64,000 nucleotides of DNA from Dermacentor variabilis. Taxonomy: Eukaryota > Arthropoda > Arachnida > Ixodida > Ixodidae. Shown here one piece after another: positions 46,401 through 57,662 of the stretch. The notes beneath the pieces are model-generated. The model saw nothing but the letters and a program-made list of their open reading frames with translations, ran no database searches and was not told where the DNA came from. The stretch lies in contig NC_134568.1 of NCBI RefSeq assembly GCF_050947875.1, forward strand, positions 262,426,115 through 262,490,114, in the 5' to 3' direction. A program made the position numbers and the translations under genes. Each line of letters starts with the position of its first letter. Within the stretch, counting starts at the first letter, position 1.

Positions 46401-46689
46401 TCATGAAACTTATGGTTAATATATCATGCGACTTTTTTGCGCCTATAAACATCAAATATTCATTTGTGACTTAGCTATGTACGCATTAATCTATCATTCT
46501 TAACTTGTGTATTGAAAAGTGTACCATCAGATTTCTATGGTGAACTGCCACTATTCCTTTGTTTATTATGATATGTAAATTAGTTAGCTAGCATAATTTT
46601 TATTGTTACTTATACTGTGTGTTTTCTGTATAATCTCGTTTTTAACCTCCTTTATCTCTATAATGTATACTTACTCTGAGGGCACTGTA

Positions 46690-46708
46690 AATAAATAAAT
46701 ACATAAAT
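46690..46708 (+). repeat. (AAAT)n LINE tail
   Basis: Short tail AAATAAATAAATACATAAAT closing the CR1-like element. Confidence 0.8.
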
Positions 46709-48536
46709 TTCTTCCAATTACGTCGCCTTCCCTCTATCACCATATAGCGTGAACTATTCTTCGCGTAAAATTTATTCACAGTACACTTATAATTAACTCC
46801 ACTTCCCACTACGGTTCTTCCGGTTTAAGTTTCTGCATGCGGCTGAATCTAAAACCATGAGGCCGTCCTCGAACGATTAATCAAACACGACCACACAAAC
46901 ATATTTGTTCCCTACGTCTGGCTTTGCTTCAAACAAATCAACATTGAGCTTGCTGAAACTTAGTCAGCGTCACATACGATCTCCTAGGATGGCTGAGTAG
47001 GTTTGCAAGTGCTGCTGTTATTGATATGTATAGGAAATACAGGTGGCGGGTGGAAACGAAAGAGAATCTCGATTTTTCTTCTCAGATGGTTGCAAATCGG
47101 CCTTGGAATCAGCTTCCGCTACAACATCGCACGTCGTGCAAGTCGGTTTGCCGCCAAAGTACTGGGCCTTGTTAGTAAGAAAATAATGCACGCACGGTGC
47201 AGACGTCTTCGAAACCGTCTCCGGTCCGAGCGTGATTTATGCGCGCGCCAAAGTCGAGCAGGTGCCCCCAGTGCTTCGGCGAACTAATGCCAGGCACGCC
47301 TAAGCGTAATTTAATTTCAGCCTCTTCAAGTGCAGAAGCTCCATTCATCATCCTTGAGAAAGAGCGCAAGCCAAGGTGAGCAGAGAACACAATCCCTCGG
47401 TTTCTCAGTTTAACGGAACATGTCTGCGTTCGTGTGCTTGAGTGCTGACGAACTCTTTAAGCGCCGAAGAGAATGTCGGCATATCCTTCTTTTCGTTGTT
47501 CCTGCTCCCATATTTATCTCGTTATTTGCAAGCAGCTTGAACGTTATGAAGCGGCGGGTACAGCGTAAAATATGTTCGCTGTGTGCACATCGTTTGTCTG
47601 TGGCTTGGCGCTGCATTGCCTTTGGTGTAGAAAGCGTGCGCGCGACCACTTGTGCGCAAACCGTGCAAGTATACTGCTAAATCTGTATGCGCCACAGGGA
47701 AACTATTTCAGCATTCAATGAGCTATCTTAATTATTGTAATATTGGCTGACGGCTATCAGGCCGTGTGATTGAGGTGCACATACATGTTACTTTTCTTTA
47801 TTTCGAAAACACTATTGCGGCAGTTACAGTCCATTTGTTTAGATTATGAGTTTTATTTTGATCGTAAAAAAGACGGATGAGTAGTCGCTCCTGTTCCCAT
47901 CACGTAGTTCGCCTGTTCATCTCATACAACGTGTCAGAGCCCAAATATTCACTCGGTTAGTCTTCGTGAAAGGAACTCATCAACATTCCGACTAATGTAT
48001 TCGCTTTCTTCTTCTCTTCTTTTTTTTCGGTTCCTGACTTCGTTGAGATGATGCATTCCTATTATCCCCACGTTTCATTTGTATATTTGCCTAGTGCTTT
48101 GGTAGCATCGCTTCCCTTTCTCTTTCAATGTTAGCACTGTCGAAAGAACAACAACAAAAAAAGAAAATGAGGACTTTTCCTATAGCGCCGAAAGCACCAT
48201 CACCTACACCTGTGCGACGCCAGCTGCGCGACGGACGCAGCTCGAGAAGTCGTCTTCTCGTTGTTTATGGTTATGTCTTCGACCTCGTACGTTCGTCAGA
48301 GCGCCTTCTGCTGCTGCTCATCAGTGCGGTCATTCGTGAGTCCATAGCTTTGACTTTCGCATATTTTGTGGGTCTCCCCGAAAAGCATAAATGAATAAAA
48401 AACGAGCACGTAGCAGCACTCAAATCACTTGTCACGCACTTAGTCGCGTTTCTTACGCTCGTAGAAATGTGTTCGAAAAGATAAACAAAGCTCCAAATAG
48501 CTCTTTTCTTAAAGAGCCTGATTTTACGCGCTGTAG
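46709..48536. other. Unassigned sequence, no gene seen
   Basis: Frames up to about 90 codons are present, without family resemblance. A GC-rich patch lies at 47080-47290, where a trace (NRPWNQLPLQ) could be a LINE C-terminus but is too short to use. Confidence 0.4.
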
Positions 48537-48642
<106 letters not shown>

Positions 48643-48767
48643 CTTTCTTTTTTCAGTAGCCACCCATAGATAACGTACGCATTTCGTTCAGTGGGTGCTG
48701 CCTCGTTTGTTTCTTAGTCATTTCAGATATACTTAACTTTCTGCGTTACCGTTTTACAGCCAACCAA

Positions 48768-50440
48768 TTATTGATCAGGAACACTGGCGTAAAGATTTTA
48801 GTATTTAAACGTCTTTACGAGCGTGATCATTCCGTCTGTAAAACACAAGTGGAGGCTAGTACTTCTAAATATTCAAAGTCTTTCTGGAGACACGTTCGTG
48901 AACAGTCATTCAACAACACGAAACAAGATATCTCTCTACATAGCGGTGACAGCCAACCTGTTCCAGATGTCACGGGCGCCTTCGCCCTACACTTCGGGTC
49001 TGTGTACGGTGAAGGGTGAAGTGACGGAGTTGGTGAGCTTTCCAATCACCCTTACCTGGACTCAAGTCTATCGGTCTCAGAGTAACTTGTCTTTAAGAGC
49101 ACGAAACGCTTAAAACCATCTTTTTCGTGTGGTCCTGATTACATTCCACCTACTTTGATTAGGACGTACGGGTCCTTGCTTGTTGTAGTGCTTACTTGTA
49201 TGTTTAATTCTGCTTTAAAGACGAACACATTCCCAAAGGCTTGGAAAACAGCGCGGGTTGTTCTCGTCTTTATGTCAGGGGTAAAAAGTGCTGCGAGTGA
49301 CTACAGGCCTATTTCTCTCCCACGCGCAGCACCTAAATTATTCGAGTCAAATCTGCACTCAATGATTTCATCCTCTATTAAAGATACTATCGTTCCTGAG
49401 AAGCATGGATTCATATCGGGACGCTCCACAACTACCAACCTTGTCAGCTTCATGAAGCATGCCTCTCAAGCAGTGTATAAGAAATGACAGCTGGATGTCA
49501 TTTATTTTAACCTTAGTGAGGCGTTTGATGTCGTATGCCACAAAATATTCCTTCAAAAGTTGACACAACTTGATCTGCACCACTCTATCACAACGCTGAT
49601 AAGAAGCTACCTACGCGACCGGTACTGCTACGTTAGCGTAAATGGTCAGTCGTCAGAACTGTATGCGGTTACAAGTGGAGTTCCTCAAGAGCCTGTCCTG
49701 GGCCCTCTTCTTTTCTCGCTGTTTAGTAACGACGCTTCGGCATTCATTCAAAACTCTTCAGTTTTGTTATATACTGAAGACGCGAAACTTTTGAAAGCGG
49801 CAAAAAATGTTAATGAGTATGCCGCTCTTCAGAAGGACATCGCTGAATTTTTCGTCATGTTGCGCTGGAAACAAGCTGGTCATAAATGCATCAAAAACGA
49901 AAGTTGTACGCTTCACGCGGAAGACTAACAGGACTTTATTTCCCTATAGCGTTAAAGATGTTCTCCTGCGAAGTGCTCAGTGAACGAAGGACATTGGAGT
50001 GCACTTTGATAGCTCCCAGAGTTTCTCATCCCATGCTCAACAGACGAAGCAACTTGCACTTCGAAAGCTCGACACGGTGTGTCGGGTGGCGAGAGACTTC
50101 AGACAACCTGGGCCATTTGTAATTTTATATAAGAGCACATGCCTTCCAGTTCTTGAGAACACCTCAATCGTTTGGGCGGCACTTGTAGGTCAAATTTTCA
50201 AAAGTGTGCAAAAAAAGTTGACATCTATATGTAAACGTCAATTCTGTAAAAAGCCTTCCATCTCCATAGAGCTAACACAGACACTCGCGTTATCTGCCCT
50301 CATCTGTAGACGCAACAAATCGGATGTTCGTTTTCTCCAGAAATTATTACATGAAAAAATCTGCGGCTCCCACTTGCTTTCTAATGTGTGCTTTTACATT
50401 CCGCAGAAAGGCGCGAGGAAACGGCACGACTTCCAGCCTT
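48768..50440 (+). pseudogene. Jockey/CR1-like reverse transcriptase remnant
   Basis: The linker reads KSFWRHVREQSFNNTK and VTGAFALHFGSVYGEG. It is followed by AWKTARVVLVFMSGVKSAAS, DYRPISLPRAAPKLFESNL and EKHGFISGRSTTTNLVSFM. VIYFNLSEAFDVVCHKIFL is motif A, with Asp replaced by Asn (F-N-L-S). SGVPQEPVLGPLLFSLF is motif B. LLYTEDAKLLKAA is motif C with YADD changed to YTED. The thumb/C-terminal part (50030-50440) reads LALRKLDTVCRVARDFRQPG and KSTCLPVLENTSIVWAALVG. A stop after VYKK (49485) and a shift near 49920 break the gene. Confidence 0.75.
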
Positions 50441-50850
50441 AAAATTTTTTTGACCCTTTATGTAGAGTGCAGGCGACATGTGACGCTCATTCAGAGTGCT
50501 TGGATGTCTTCATGTCTAATTTTAATATTCATGAAAGTAGTTGCAGAGGAATTTCAATAATTCAACACAAACTCTCATATCTGTTGTGTGTTCCGTAATT
50601 CTGTAATCCTTTTTTCGGTTACACCACTTTTGCTTCGTATTCTCTTCGGATACACATTTTTTGCTCTTTTAAAATCTGTGTTCCCAAAGTTTTTTTTTGT
50701 GTGTGTGTGTTTGTGTGCGCGCGTGTGTATGTGTGTATGTGAGGGTGGGCGTGCACTGCTCTTCCTGTGCATTGTATTGCCGAGTGCGCCAGCGCCGAGA
50801 CCCTCGTGGTTGTTCCTGGCCACTTTAATAAACACTTTTGATTGGTTGAG

Positions 50851-50859
50851 TATTATTAC

Positions 50860-50923
<64 letters not shown>
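50851..50923 (+). repeat. (ATT)n microsatellite / LINE tail
   Basis: About 24 units follow TTGATTGGTTGAGT at the end of the LINE 3' UTR. Confidence 0.95.
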
Positions 50924-52136
50924 TGCTGCGTGACTGCATCAATTGTTAAGTGAAATGAGCTGCTTTCTATAGATATGCAGCCCCTATAGGTGGCAGGCGT
51001 CTTTCGCTGGAGCTGCAGGAACTCGCCAACGCCAGAGAACGATGCCTCTCAACCCGGTATGCTTTTCGCCACAAACCAGCAGCCCCTGCGCGGGCCGTGG
51101 CGACAGCTTCTCACAGGGTACAATTAGGTGCGCTTGCTCTCAACGCAGGTTCGAGAGTAAAAGATTCTGCCCTACACATTGCCCTGTATATGAAGATGAG
51201 GTCTTTTTTTTTTATTTTTGCCTTTCGAGGCACCAGATGGTTAAGTCTCCAAAAAATTAATTATTTCATTTATTTACCATTCATAAGATCAACCTGTCCA
51301 AAGAGTTGTTTAGCCAGCAGACGAATGCTAGTAGAAGGCCACAATCGGTACACGTATAGTAGCAGCTAGAAAAATGCGTACAAATGTAGCGTGTGGCGAA
51401 TTTTATAACACATAATTACACAATATAAACCATATATTTGAAACTGTTTAGATTCACAAGTTTAAACAGCACTAATTTTGGAAGAAATTTGCCAAATAAA
51501 TTATGGAAGTTCAGATATGTACGGAGGCCAAGACGTTTCTCTAGAACCCATGAGCCTCGTGCTTTCGACTGCACTGACAACAGAGGCGACAACACGTTGT
51601 GCGAAACTGGCTGCATGTGACCATGCACGTCAACATTTAACAGATTCCTTGTCACCGCTCGGCGTGCTGGTCGCCTCATGCTATGACAGTTGATTTTACC
51701 GCCCGGAACGCGTTCTAGACAAGCGTCCTGACTTCCATACGATCTTTCTACAGAGAACACAAAGTTTGTGATTTTTATCTCAAGAGGTATTCATATTCAA
51801 ATTTTGGCACCAATCTGTCGTTGACCATATGTGTTTCGGGAAATTGGGAGGTTCAAAATTGTATTTTTAGCATTCCGAGTATTTCAATGGGGTATAATAA
51901 ACAATCTTTGGGACAATGAGTGATTTCCGTGTAAAATGTTGTTAATCAAAATGAGAAGTTCTGTCTTGGACGCCAAACAAATGGTAATACAAGCAGACGG
52001 CTGAAAAGCAAGGAAATTGCGCAAACACTGTGCTGCAGTGTCATTCACTCATTGATGCCACCTTATCAGTTTATTGTACGTGGGTGTGTGTGACTGTATG
52101 TGCTGTGTGTGTGTTTGCGTGGCGATTCTGTAAATT
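50924..52136. other. Unassigned sequence, no gene seen
   Basis: Frames of up to 114 codons on the minus strand (51416-51760) have no family resemblance. The end of the stretch (52080-52120) is GT-rich. Confidence 0.4.
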
Positions 52137-52232
52137 ATAATTACCACCCAGCACCTGGAGTAGTATGCCAGACGATCAGCCAGGCTAACAATTCCGGCAT
52201 ATCAACAACGTTTGCATCTCTTTATCTTATTA
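52137..52232 (+). repeat. Shared retroelement 3'-tail-like segment, copy 2
   Basis: TTACCACCCAGCACCTGGAG, GCCAGACGATCAGCCAGGCT, and AACAATTCCGGCATATC followed by TCTTTATCTTAT match 825-912 in order and orientation. Confidence 0.6.
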
Positions 52233-52304
52233 CTATCACTAAGTAATGCTTCGTTTAATACCCACTGAACTTCGCATTTAAAACAACCATCCTAATGCTG
52301 GAAA

Positions 52305-52502
52305 TTTATTTATTTATTTATTTATTTAGGCTCCGGATTAATTATGACCACTTGGGATTCTTGAACGCGCACCTAATGCACGGTACACTAGCGTTTTTTG
52401 CATTTTGCCGCCAAAGAAATGCGGTCGCCGTGGCCGGTATTTGGTCTCACGACCTCGGGCTGAGCAGCGCAACGCTAAATCCACTACGCCACCACGACGG
52501 GT
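52305..52502 (-). mobile_element. tRNA-derived SINE (Ruka-like), copy 4, with AAAT tail
   Basis: The minus-strand head at 52502 (CCCGTCGTGGTGGCGTAGTG) with GCTGCTCAGCCCGAGGTCGT and a weakened B box (GTGAGACCAAATACC) is followed by the body GCAAAAAACGCTAGTGTACC and CAAGTGGTCATAATTAATCC. It ends early at the CCGGAG block and carries an (AAAT)n tail (52305-52329 as TTTA on the plus strand). The tail replaces the rest of the 3' body seen in the other copies. Confidence 0.8.
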
Positions 52503-52539
52503 CCTTGCTGACGTACGAGTGATATAATTATTCATTTCG

Positions 52540-53030
52540 TTTGTAGTTTACACTTTTTAACGCGATAGCCTTAAGGAGCTCGTGTCGCAGGAAAGCCGGT
52601 GTCGTCGGCGTCGGTGTCGGCGTCGGCGTCCGCGGCGTTGGCCGTGAGCGATAAATCACGGCAGGCACTTCATAAATAAAAAGCAACTTCCAAGATGGGC
52701 TGGGTGGGAATCGAACCAGGGTCTCCGGAGTGTGAGACGGAGACGTTACCACTGAGCCACGAGTTCGATGCTTCAAAGCGGTACAAAAGCGCCTCTAGTG
52801 AACGCGGTGTTGCCTTAGATACGAGCTGTTTCTAAGGCTCAGGCGTGCGTCGCTTGCTCAGGCGCACATTTCGTTGTCGCGCCGAACGCTGCGTTGCTCG
52901 ACGCTCACCGCGTCCGATGCGGGGCGCGTAGTCACTGCGCCGTAGCCCATTGTCTTACACCCCTTGGCGGGTCGACGGGAACGCTGTCGCGTTCCACTCT
53001 TGAAGGCGAAGCTTAAGCGTCCTCCAATTT
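52540..53030 (-). mobile_element. Composite GC-rich repeat with a tRNA-like core
   Basis: The segment runs from ACGCGATAGCCTTAAGGAGC to GAAGGCGAAGCTTAAGCGTC. Its minus strand holds a tRNA-like region at 52696-52768: GTGGCTCAGTGGTAACGTC (A-box side) and CCTGGTTCGATTCCCACCC, an excellent B box. A GTCGGCGTC run lies at about 52605-52632. AACGCGATAGC at the left and AACGCTGTCGCGTT near the right suggest degenerate inverted ends. A SINE captured by, or giving rise to, a larger non-autonomous element would explain it. The tRNA-like part lacks a clean anticodon stem, so it is not a tRNA gene. Confidence 0.6.
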
Positions 53031-55639
53031 TTGTACACGCTGTCGTTCTGTACATTACATTCGCTTTGAACTCCTGGTATGTCTTGCATAATGCCGCTGG
53101 AGAGAGAGGATAGAGTATAGGCACTAAGTTGGAGATTTTAAATGTCGCCAATGGTAGACATTCCTACTACGTCAGCGACGACTAAACGAATACACTGATA
53201 ACCGCGCGACTACACGACTGTGGCTAGATGTCGTGGACCAAGGAACAAATCAGGAGTAGGGGCAAAGTCTTTTATTTTCTGACAATACCCTTCAGGAAGA
53301 CGGTATGATAATATCTGTGATAGGCGGGCTCGAAAACAGGATGAAGTACCCTGAGCAAATACTGCTCTAAAATTGGCTTCAAATGACACTTCGTCCACGT
53401 AGATGGAGCCTTCAGCCAGGGAGCTCATGACGGTGACGATGTCTAATTGGAGTTGTTTACGAGTTAATAGTGAGACACAAATCAATACCAGAGCGCAGGT
53501 CTTCGATTCGGTGGTGAGTTGGTCAAGCTATTGCATAGGAGTTCATAATAGCGCAGGACCAAAGAACGACCATGCACGTAGACGCGTCCAGCAGGCGTGA
53601 ATAGCGTTGGAGCATCAGCCACGCACTTAACAGGGTTGGTAGCCGCGACAGCGCTCAGTACCGCTTCAGGTGAAGTTATTGGGAATGCCGAATGTGGATC
53701 ACTTCTTCATCTTCTCGACACCATCTTTTCCCTGCAAGAGACGGAAATTATACGAATGACTTGACAGCGCCTTGTCGCTCCCTCCTTCACATTTTCCCCT
53801 ACCACCGTCTTCGTAAACCCCAACCCCCGCTTTCACTCTTTTTTTTTCTTTATACTCCTCCCACCCTCATCTTAACTTAGGAAAAGGAGCCACTCCTTCA
53901 AATTAATGGCCTATTCGTTCATTCCCTGACAGATACAAAAGTGTTTCTCCACATTATACCTATCATTGTGGCAGAGCATGCTTTACAGCAAATTAAGATC
54001 TGGTTGTTTTTTATTGCACCCGTTGTTCTTTCTTGGCATAATACAGTTTTGCATATTTTTTCGTTCAGCAATCAACGGCAAGTTCCTTAGACTTCAGTTC
54101 GTTATTACCAAATGACGAGTCTTTGTGCATCATCCGATGATTACGCAATGAGGACGTGTTCCCATTGGACTACCAAAGTTCTACAAATGTCGAATAGATG
54201 TCTGGGACATTCAAGCGTCCCTAGGAAAACGTAAAACGCCTGTAAACCATTTTTGGATATCCATGAGATCATCCCATGCACGCGAATTGAAGTTCTTCGA
54301 AACGTCCCACGCACGTCACAATGGGAAATTCGGACGTCCAAGAGATGTTTAAATACGGTATATTCTTATTGCATAATGCCGAGTACGTCCTAAGGACATT
54401 TTTGTGAGGATGTAGGACGCTTGTGGGACATTTGGTTGGAGATTTAAGATTCAGTTCAATTCAATCCAGCTCTATTCAACATCTGTCAGATGTTTGGAGC
54501 ACGGACAAAAAGCCTGAAAAAGCTTTACTGAGTCCGTGCACCATGGCATGGCATACAGTGGCATCAATTCCATACAAAAAGCACAGGAGAAAATCAACTT
54601 GCAGGAAATGCAAAAACTACAGAAAATGCAGAAACAATGCAAACGACAGGCAAATAGGTGCATAAAGAAAATACATGAATATACAGAAACATCGTGGGAA
54701 ATGCACTGGATCAGAAACGAGGAAAAAAAGTACAGAAAATACAAGTAGTGTTTCAACAAAAAATAGAACAACGGAGAGTTATACATATATGTTGCGTAGC
54801 TGATTGAAAGAGATCATTTCTGTATGCGTGCCATTTTTGGCCAACTCATTTAACAAGGTCGGTAATGTGTACTTTAACATACAATACCGTACTTTTACCG
54901 CGTACTTTTACCGTAGGTCGTGCGGCATCTATCAACTTTCCATGTTTCGGGATCGCGTGTGTTGTATGCAGGGGAATTTTTTTGCAACTTCGCCAGTGAG
55001 TTCAGAAGGTGATTTTTAGATATCCACAGGGCATCCGTGCTGATTATAACTTGACATAATAGGGACGTTTCTCAGAATGTGCCCTAGCAGTGCAGCAGGC
55101 CTGCTGCATTTTACATACCATTGACGAAGTTAGCTTGGCCTGGTTTTGTGTTGGCTTGTGGGGTAATCATGAAAAGGAACTGCATGGCTCTTGAATATTC
55201 ATCCCAGCTGACCAACAAAGCGATCAAACATTTTTATTACGCAAAAGCTGAAGCACCAGCAGACAAGCCAGGAATACAGGCCACCGCATCTCAAAGCATG
55301 CTAAAAGAGGCTGCAGTGCAGCTTAGCTTTCTGCACATAATTTCCTGCTACTTTAAGATAATACATTACATAGAACTTGATAAAGATGCATTAAATCAAA
55401 GCACATAGCATAAATTACAATCACTCACGAGATGCAAACTATACTTTCTTGTGCTGGTAGGAACGAAGCTGCAGAACTATGTTCTGCAGGCCGCCGATTC
55501 ATTTGAAAATCTCATTAAAAATACAGCATTTATTCCAACAGTTGCAGGAAGATCATAAGTTAAACTCACAAATGCACTCAGCAGTTTTCAGTAAAGCACA
55601 TCAATGCAAACAAATAAGACTCAATAATTTCATCATACG
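53031..55639. other. Unassigned sequence, no gene seen
   Basis: The part 54160-54450 has recurring ATGTCTGGGACATT / ACGTCCTAAGGACAT words and may be an old palindromic repeat. 54570-54750 is strongly purine-rich on the plus strand. No protein family was recognised. Confidence 0.4.
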
Positions 55640-57020
55640 AGCTGTCATTAAAGGTTATGAGGCACTATGGCCAGTAAAAGTGGGCAGGAACCATTTACAA
55701 ATGCACTTTGGGTACCGAGAAAAATTAACTCGCAGTGGGGCCACTACGGAAGTTATCATGAGGCATGCTGCGGGCTCACTTGCGCGGTAGCAGTTACATC
55801 AACAAAAATTTTGCTGGAAAGTTCAGGTATGTCAGGCACTATGAGGAAGTTACAAGAGCCTTTCTGCAGGCCGTCTTCAGTATATAGTTACACACACTAA
55901 CACAAGTTACGATCAAGATGTCAACTACATTAGGCGTTATCGAAATTACTTCATACTACTTCATCGGTCGCAGACACAAACAGCTGCTGTGCGGTCACCC
56001 ATTTATAGAGCAAATACACTCTGCATCTATGACACATTCTAGTGAAGGTCACCAGAGCAGACATTTCCGAGTAGTGATGCGACCATTTCAGTTGAGCTAA
56101 TATTTTGCAGATGCACCTCGGCCAGTAAAAGAATTTTAAGATTCCTTAGTAAAGGTGGGGACAAAGGAAGTTCGTAGGACGCCTACTGCGGGCTGGCTCA
56201 CTTCAGCGGTCGCAGCCACATAAACGCAATGTTTGCTGAAAAGTTCACGAACGTCTCCCCCATCAAGGAAGCTACTTCATTCAGGCTTTCTGCAGGCCTG
56301 CTTCAGCGGTCGCACACAGTACAAATACTAATGATTTTAAAGATACATTGATCATCAATAAAATTATTAAATGCTCACTTTAGCAGTTGCATACGCGAAC
56401 ACGAATGGAGAGTTCACAGGTGCAAAAGCAGTTACAAGACAATTACTTCAGCACAAAACCAGAGTTCATAGGTACTAGAATTTACAAAATCTTTGCCTAG
56501 CTTGAGTGGTCATATATACAAATTCACCTCAAGCGTTCGCAGGCTCGAAGGCCTCTAAGAAAATTAACAGAGATAGAACGCGGCCTTTCTTCCGTGGTCG
56601 CAGCCAAATACTGCTGAAGATGTCACAGGAACGTTGTCTATAACACAATTCCCTAAAACCTTGTAGCTAAAGTTAACAGTATTTGTGTCGAGTTGCTTCA
56701 GCAGTCACACAAACATAAATTCATCCTAACAAGTGCCGGATATCAGACGACCTCAAAGAAAGTGACCAGAGGCTGACTGTGACTGTTCTTTCATGACTGC
56801 AGATACAAATACTTCTGAAAAGATCACAGGTCTCTTGATGACTACACAATTTACTAAAGCTTGCTGTAGGCTGGCTTTAATTAACGGTCGCAAACACAAA
56901 ATGCGTAGCAATTTATAGGTACTAAGAAGTTTAGTGGGGCATTTCTGTGGACTTGTTTCAACAGTTACAGAGACAAGTTATCGCAGAGCTCACATGTACA
57001 TCAGCCCCTGAGGAAGTCAC
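55640..57020 (+). repeat. Degenerate tandem array, unit about 80-110 bp (left part)
   Basis: A word of the type CTTCAGCGGTCGCAGACACAAA recurs at irregular distances: 55955 (ACTTCATCGGTCGCAGACAC), 56198 (ACTTCAGCGGTCGCAGCCAC), 56303 (GCTTCAGCGGTCGCACACAG), 56588 (CTTCCGTGGTCGCAGCCAAA), 56695 (GCTTCAGCAGTCACACAAAC), 56788 (CTTTCATGACTGCAGATACA) and 56878 (TTAACGGTCGCAAACACAAA). Between them GAAAAGTTCACAGG-like, GAAGTTAC-like and CTGCAGGC-like words recur in the same order. Copies have drifted strongly, which hides the period from a casual look. No coding content is seen. Confidence 0.6.
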
Positions 57021-57224
57021 CACTTAGGCGCTTGCGGTCGAGGTGGTTGCGCTGGGCTCATCGTATTCATGTTTGATTCCGGTGCACCACGCTGTTGTGT
57101 GCGACCATAGATAAGGCCGCGGTGGTATTGAAGAGAGGCCTCTTTCTTCTGCGGGCATCCATAAAATCATGCAGTGTGGGGCCCGTTGTAGGGCCGTTGT
57201 AGAGGCCGGTGTATACGCAACGCT

Positions 57225-57662
57225 TTTAGACTAGCTAACTACGTTGTTTATACGTCCTCTCGATGTTCAGGACTAAGCAGAGCGATGATTTGTGTTCGAA
57301 GAGACCTGCCGTCAGCCTTATTGAGTGACGCAGCGTCAGACATACCAAAATACGTAGCATGTGAAGTTCGGTTTGGCCGAGTAAATATCACTATAGCCTG
57401 TGTTTATCTGCAACCCTCTGCAACGGACCTCTTACAGAAATACACAAAAGACGCAATATTTTGCTTGGATTTCAATGCGCACCATGTCATGTGGGTAAGC
57501 GCCTACTGTGACCGTCGTGGAAATGACTTAGAAAAGGCAATTCAGAAGAGTGGTCTGTGTTTCTTGAATGACGGCTCAGTGACGTTCCTACGGGGCTTTA
57601 ATTACTCCAGCTGCCTAGACCTCACGTTCTGCTCAAACGATATTGTATGTAGATCAACATAG
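57225..57662 (+). pseudogene. I-group LINE endonuclease domain
   Basis: MICVRRDLPSALLSDAASDI, VNITIACVYLQPSATDLLQK and FCLDFNAHHVMWVSAYCDRR carry the catalytic Asp-x-Asn-x-His block; the usual G-D-F-N reads L-D-F-N here. GNDLEKAIQKSGLCFLNDGS, VTFLRGFNYSSCLDLTFCS and, after a stop at 57660, ETRGSDNFPILVQ complete the domain (expected GSDHFPI, His replaced by Asn). Target-DNA nicking is the family function; the substitutions at two catalytic positions argue that this copy is dead. Confidence 0.85.

Larger units (their letters stand above)
42131..46708 (+). mobile_element. CR1-like LINE, nearly full length, with a 2A-like motif in ORF1
   Basis: In order: a 5' region with a repeated block (42131-42550), ORF1 with a 2A-like motif, coiled coil and L1-ORF1-like end (42360-43172), endonuclease (43540-44230), RT (44640-45760), C-terminal region (45760-46400), 3' UTR and an (AAAT)n tail (46690-46708). 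No RNase H is present. All coding parts are broken, but the RT motif C still reads FADD. Poly-C (43266-43283) and poly-G (43499-43520) runs sit between ORF1 and the endonuclease. The 5' start is uncertain. Confidence 0.8.
48768..50923 (+). mobile_element. Jockey/CR1-like LINE, 5' truncated, ending in (ATT)n
   Basis: It starts inside the linker before the RT and extends to a 3' UTR with AATAAACAC at 50827 and an (ATT)n tract at 50851-50923. No endonuclease, RNase H or knuckle is present. It belongs to the non-RNase H group, but to a family different from those at 30163 and 42131. Confidence 0.75.

Noticed and set aside
52696..52768. A tRNA gene on the minus strand
   Set aside because: The B box is excellent, but the anticodon stem and acceptor stem do not pair properly, and the segment is the core of a larger repeat.
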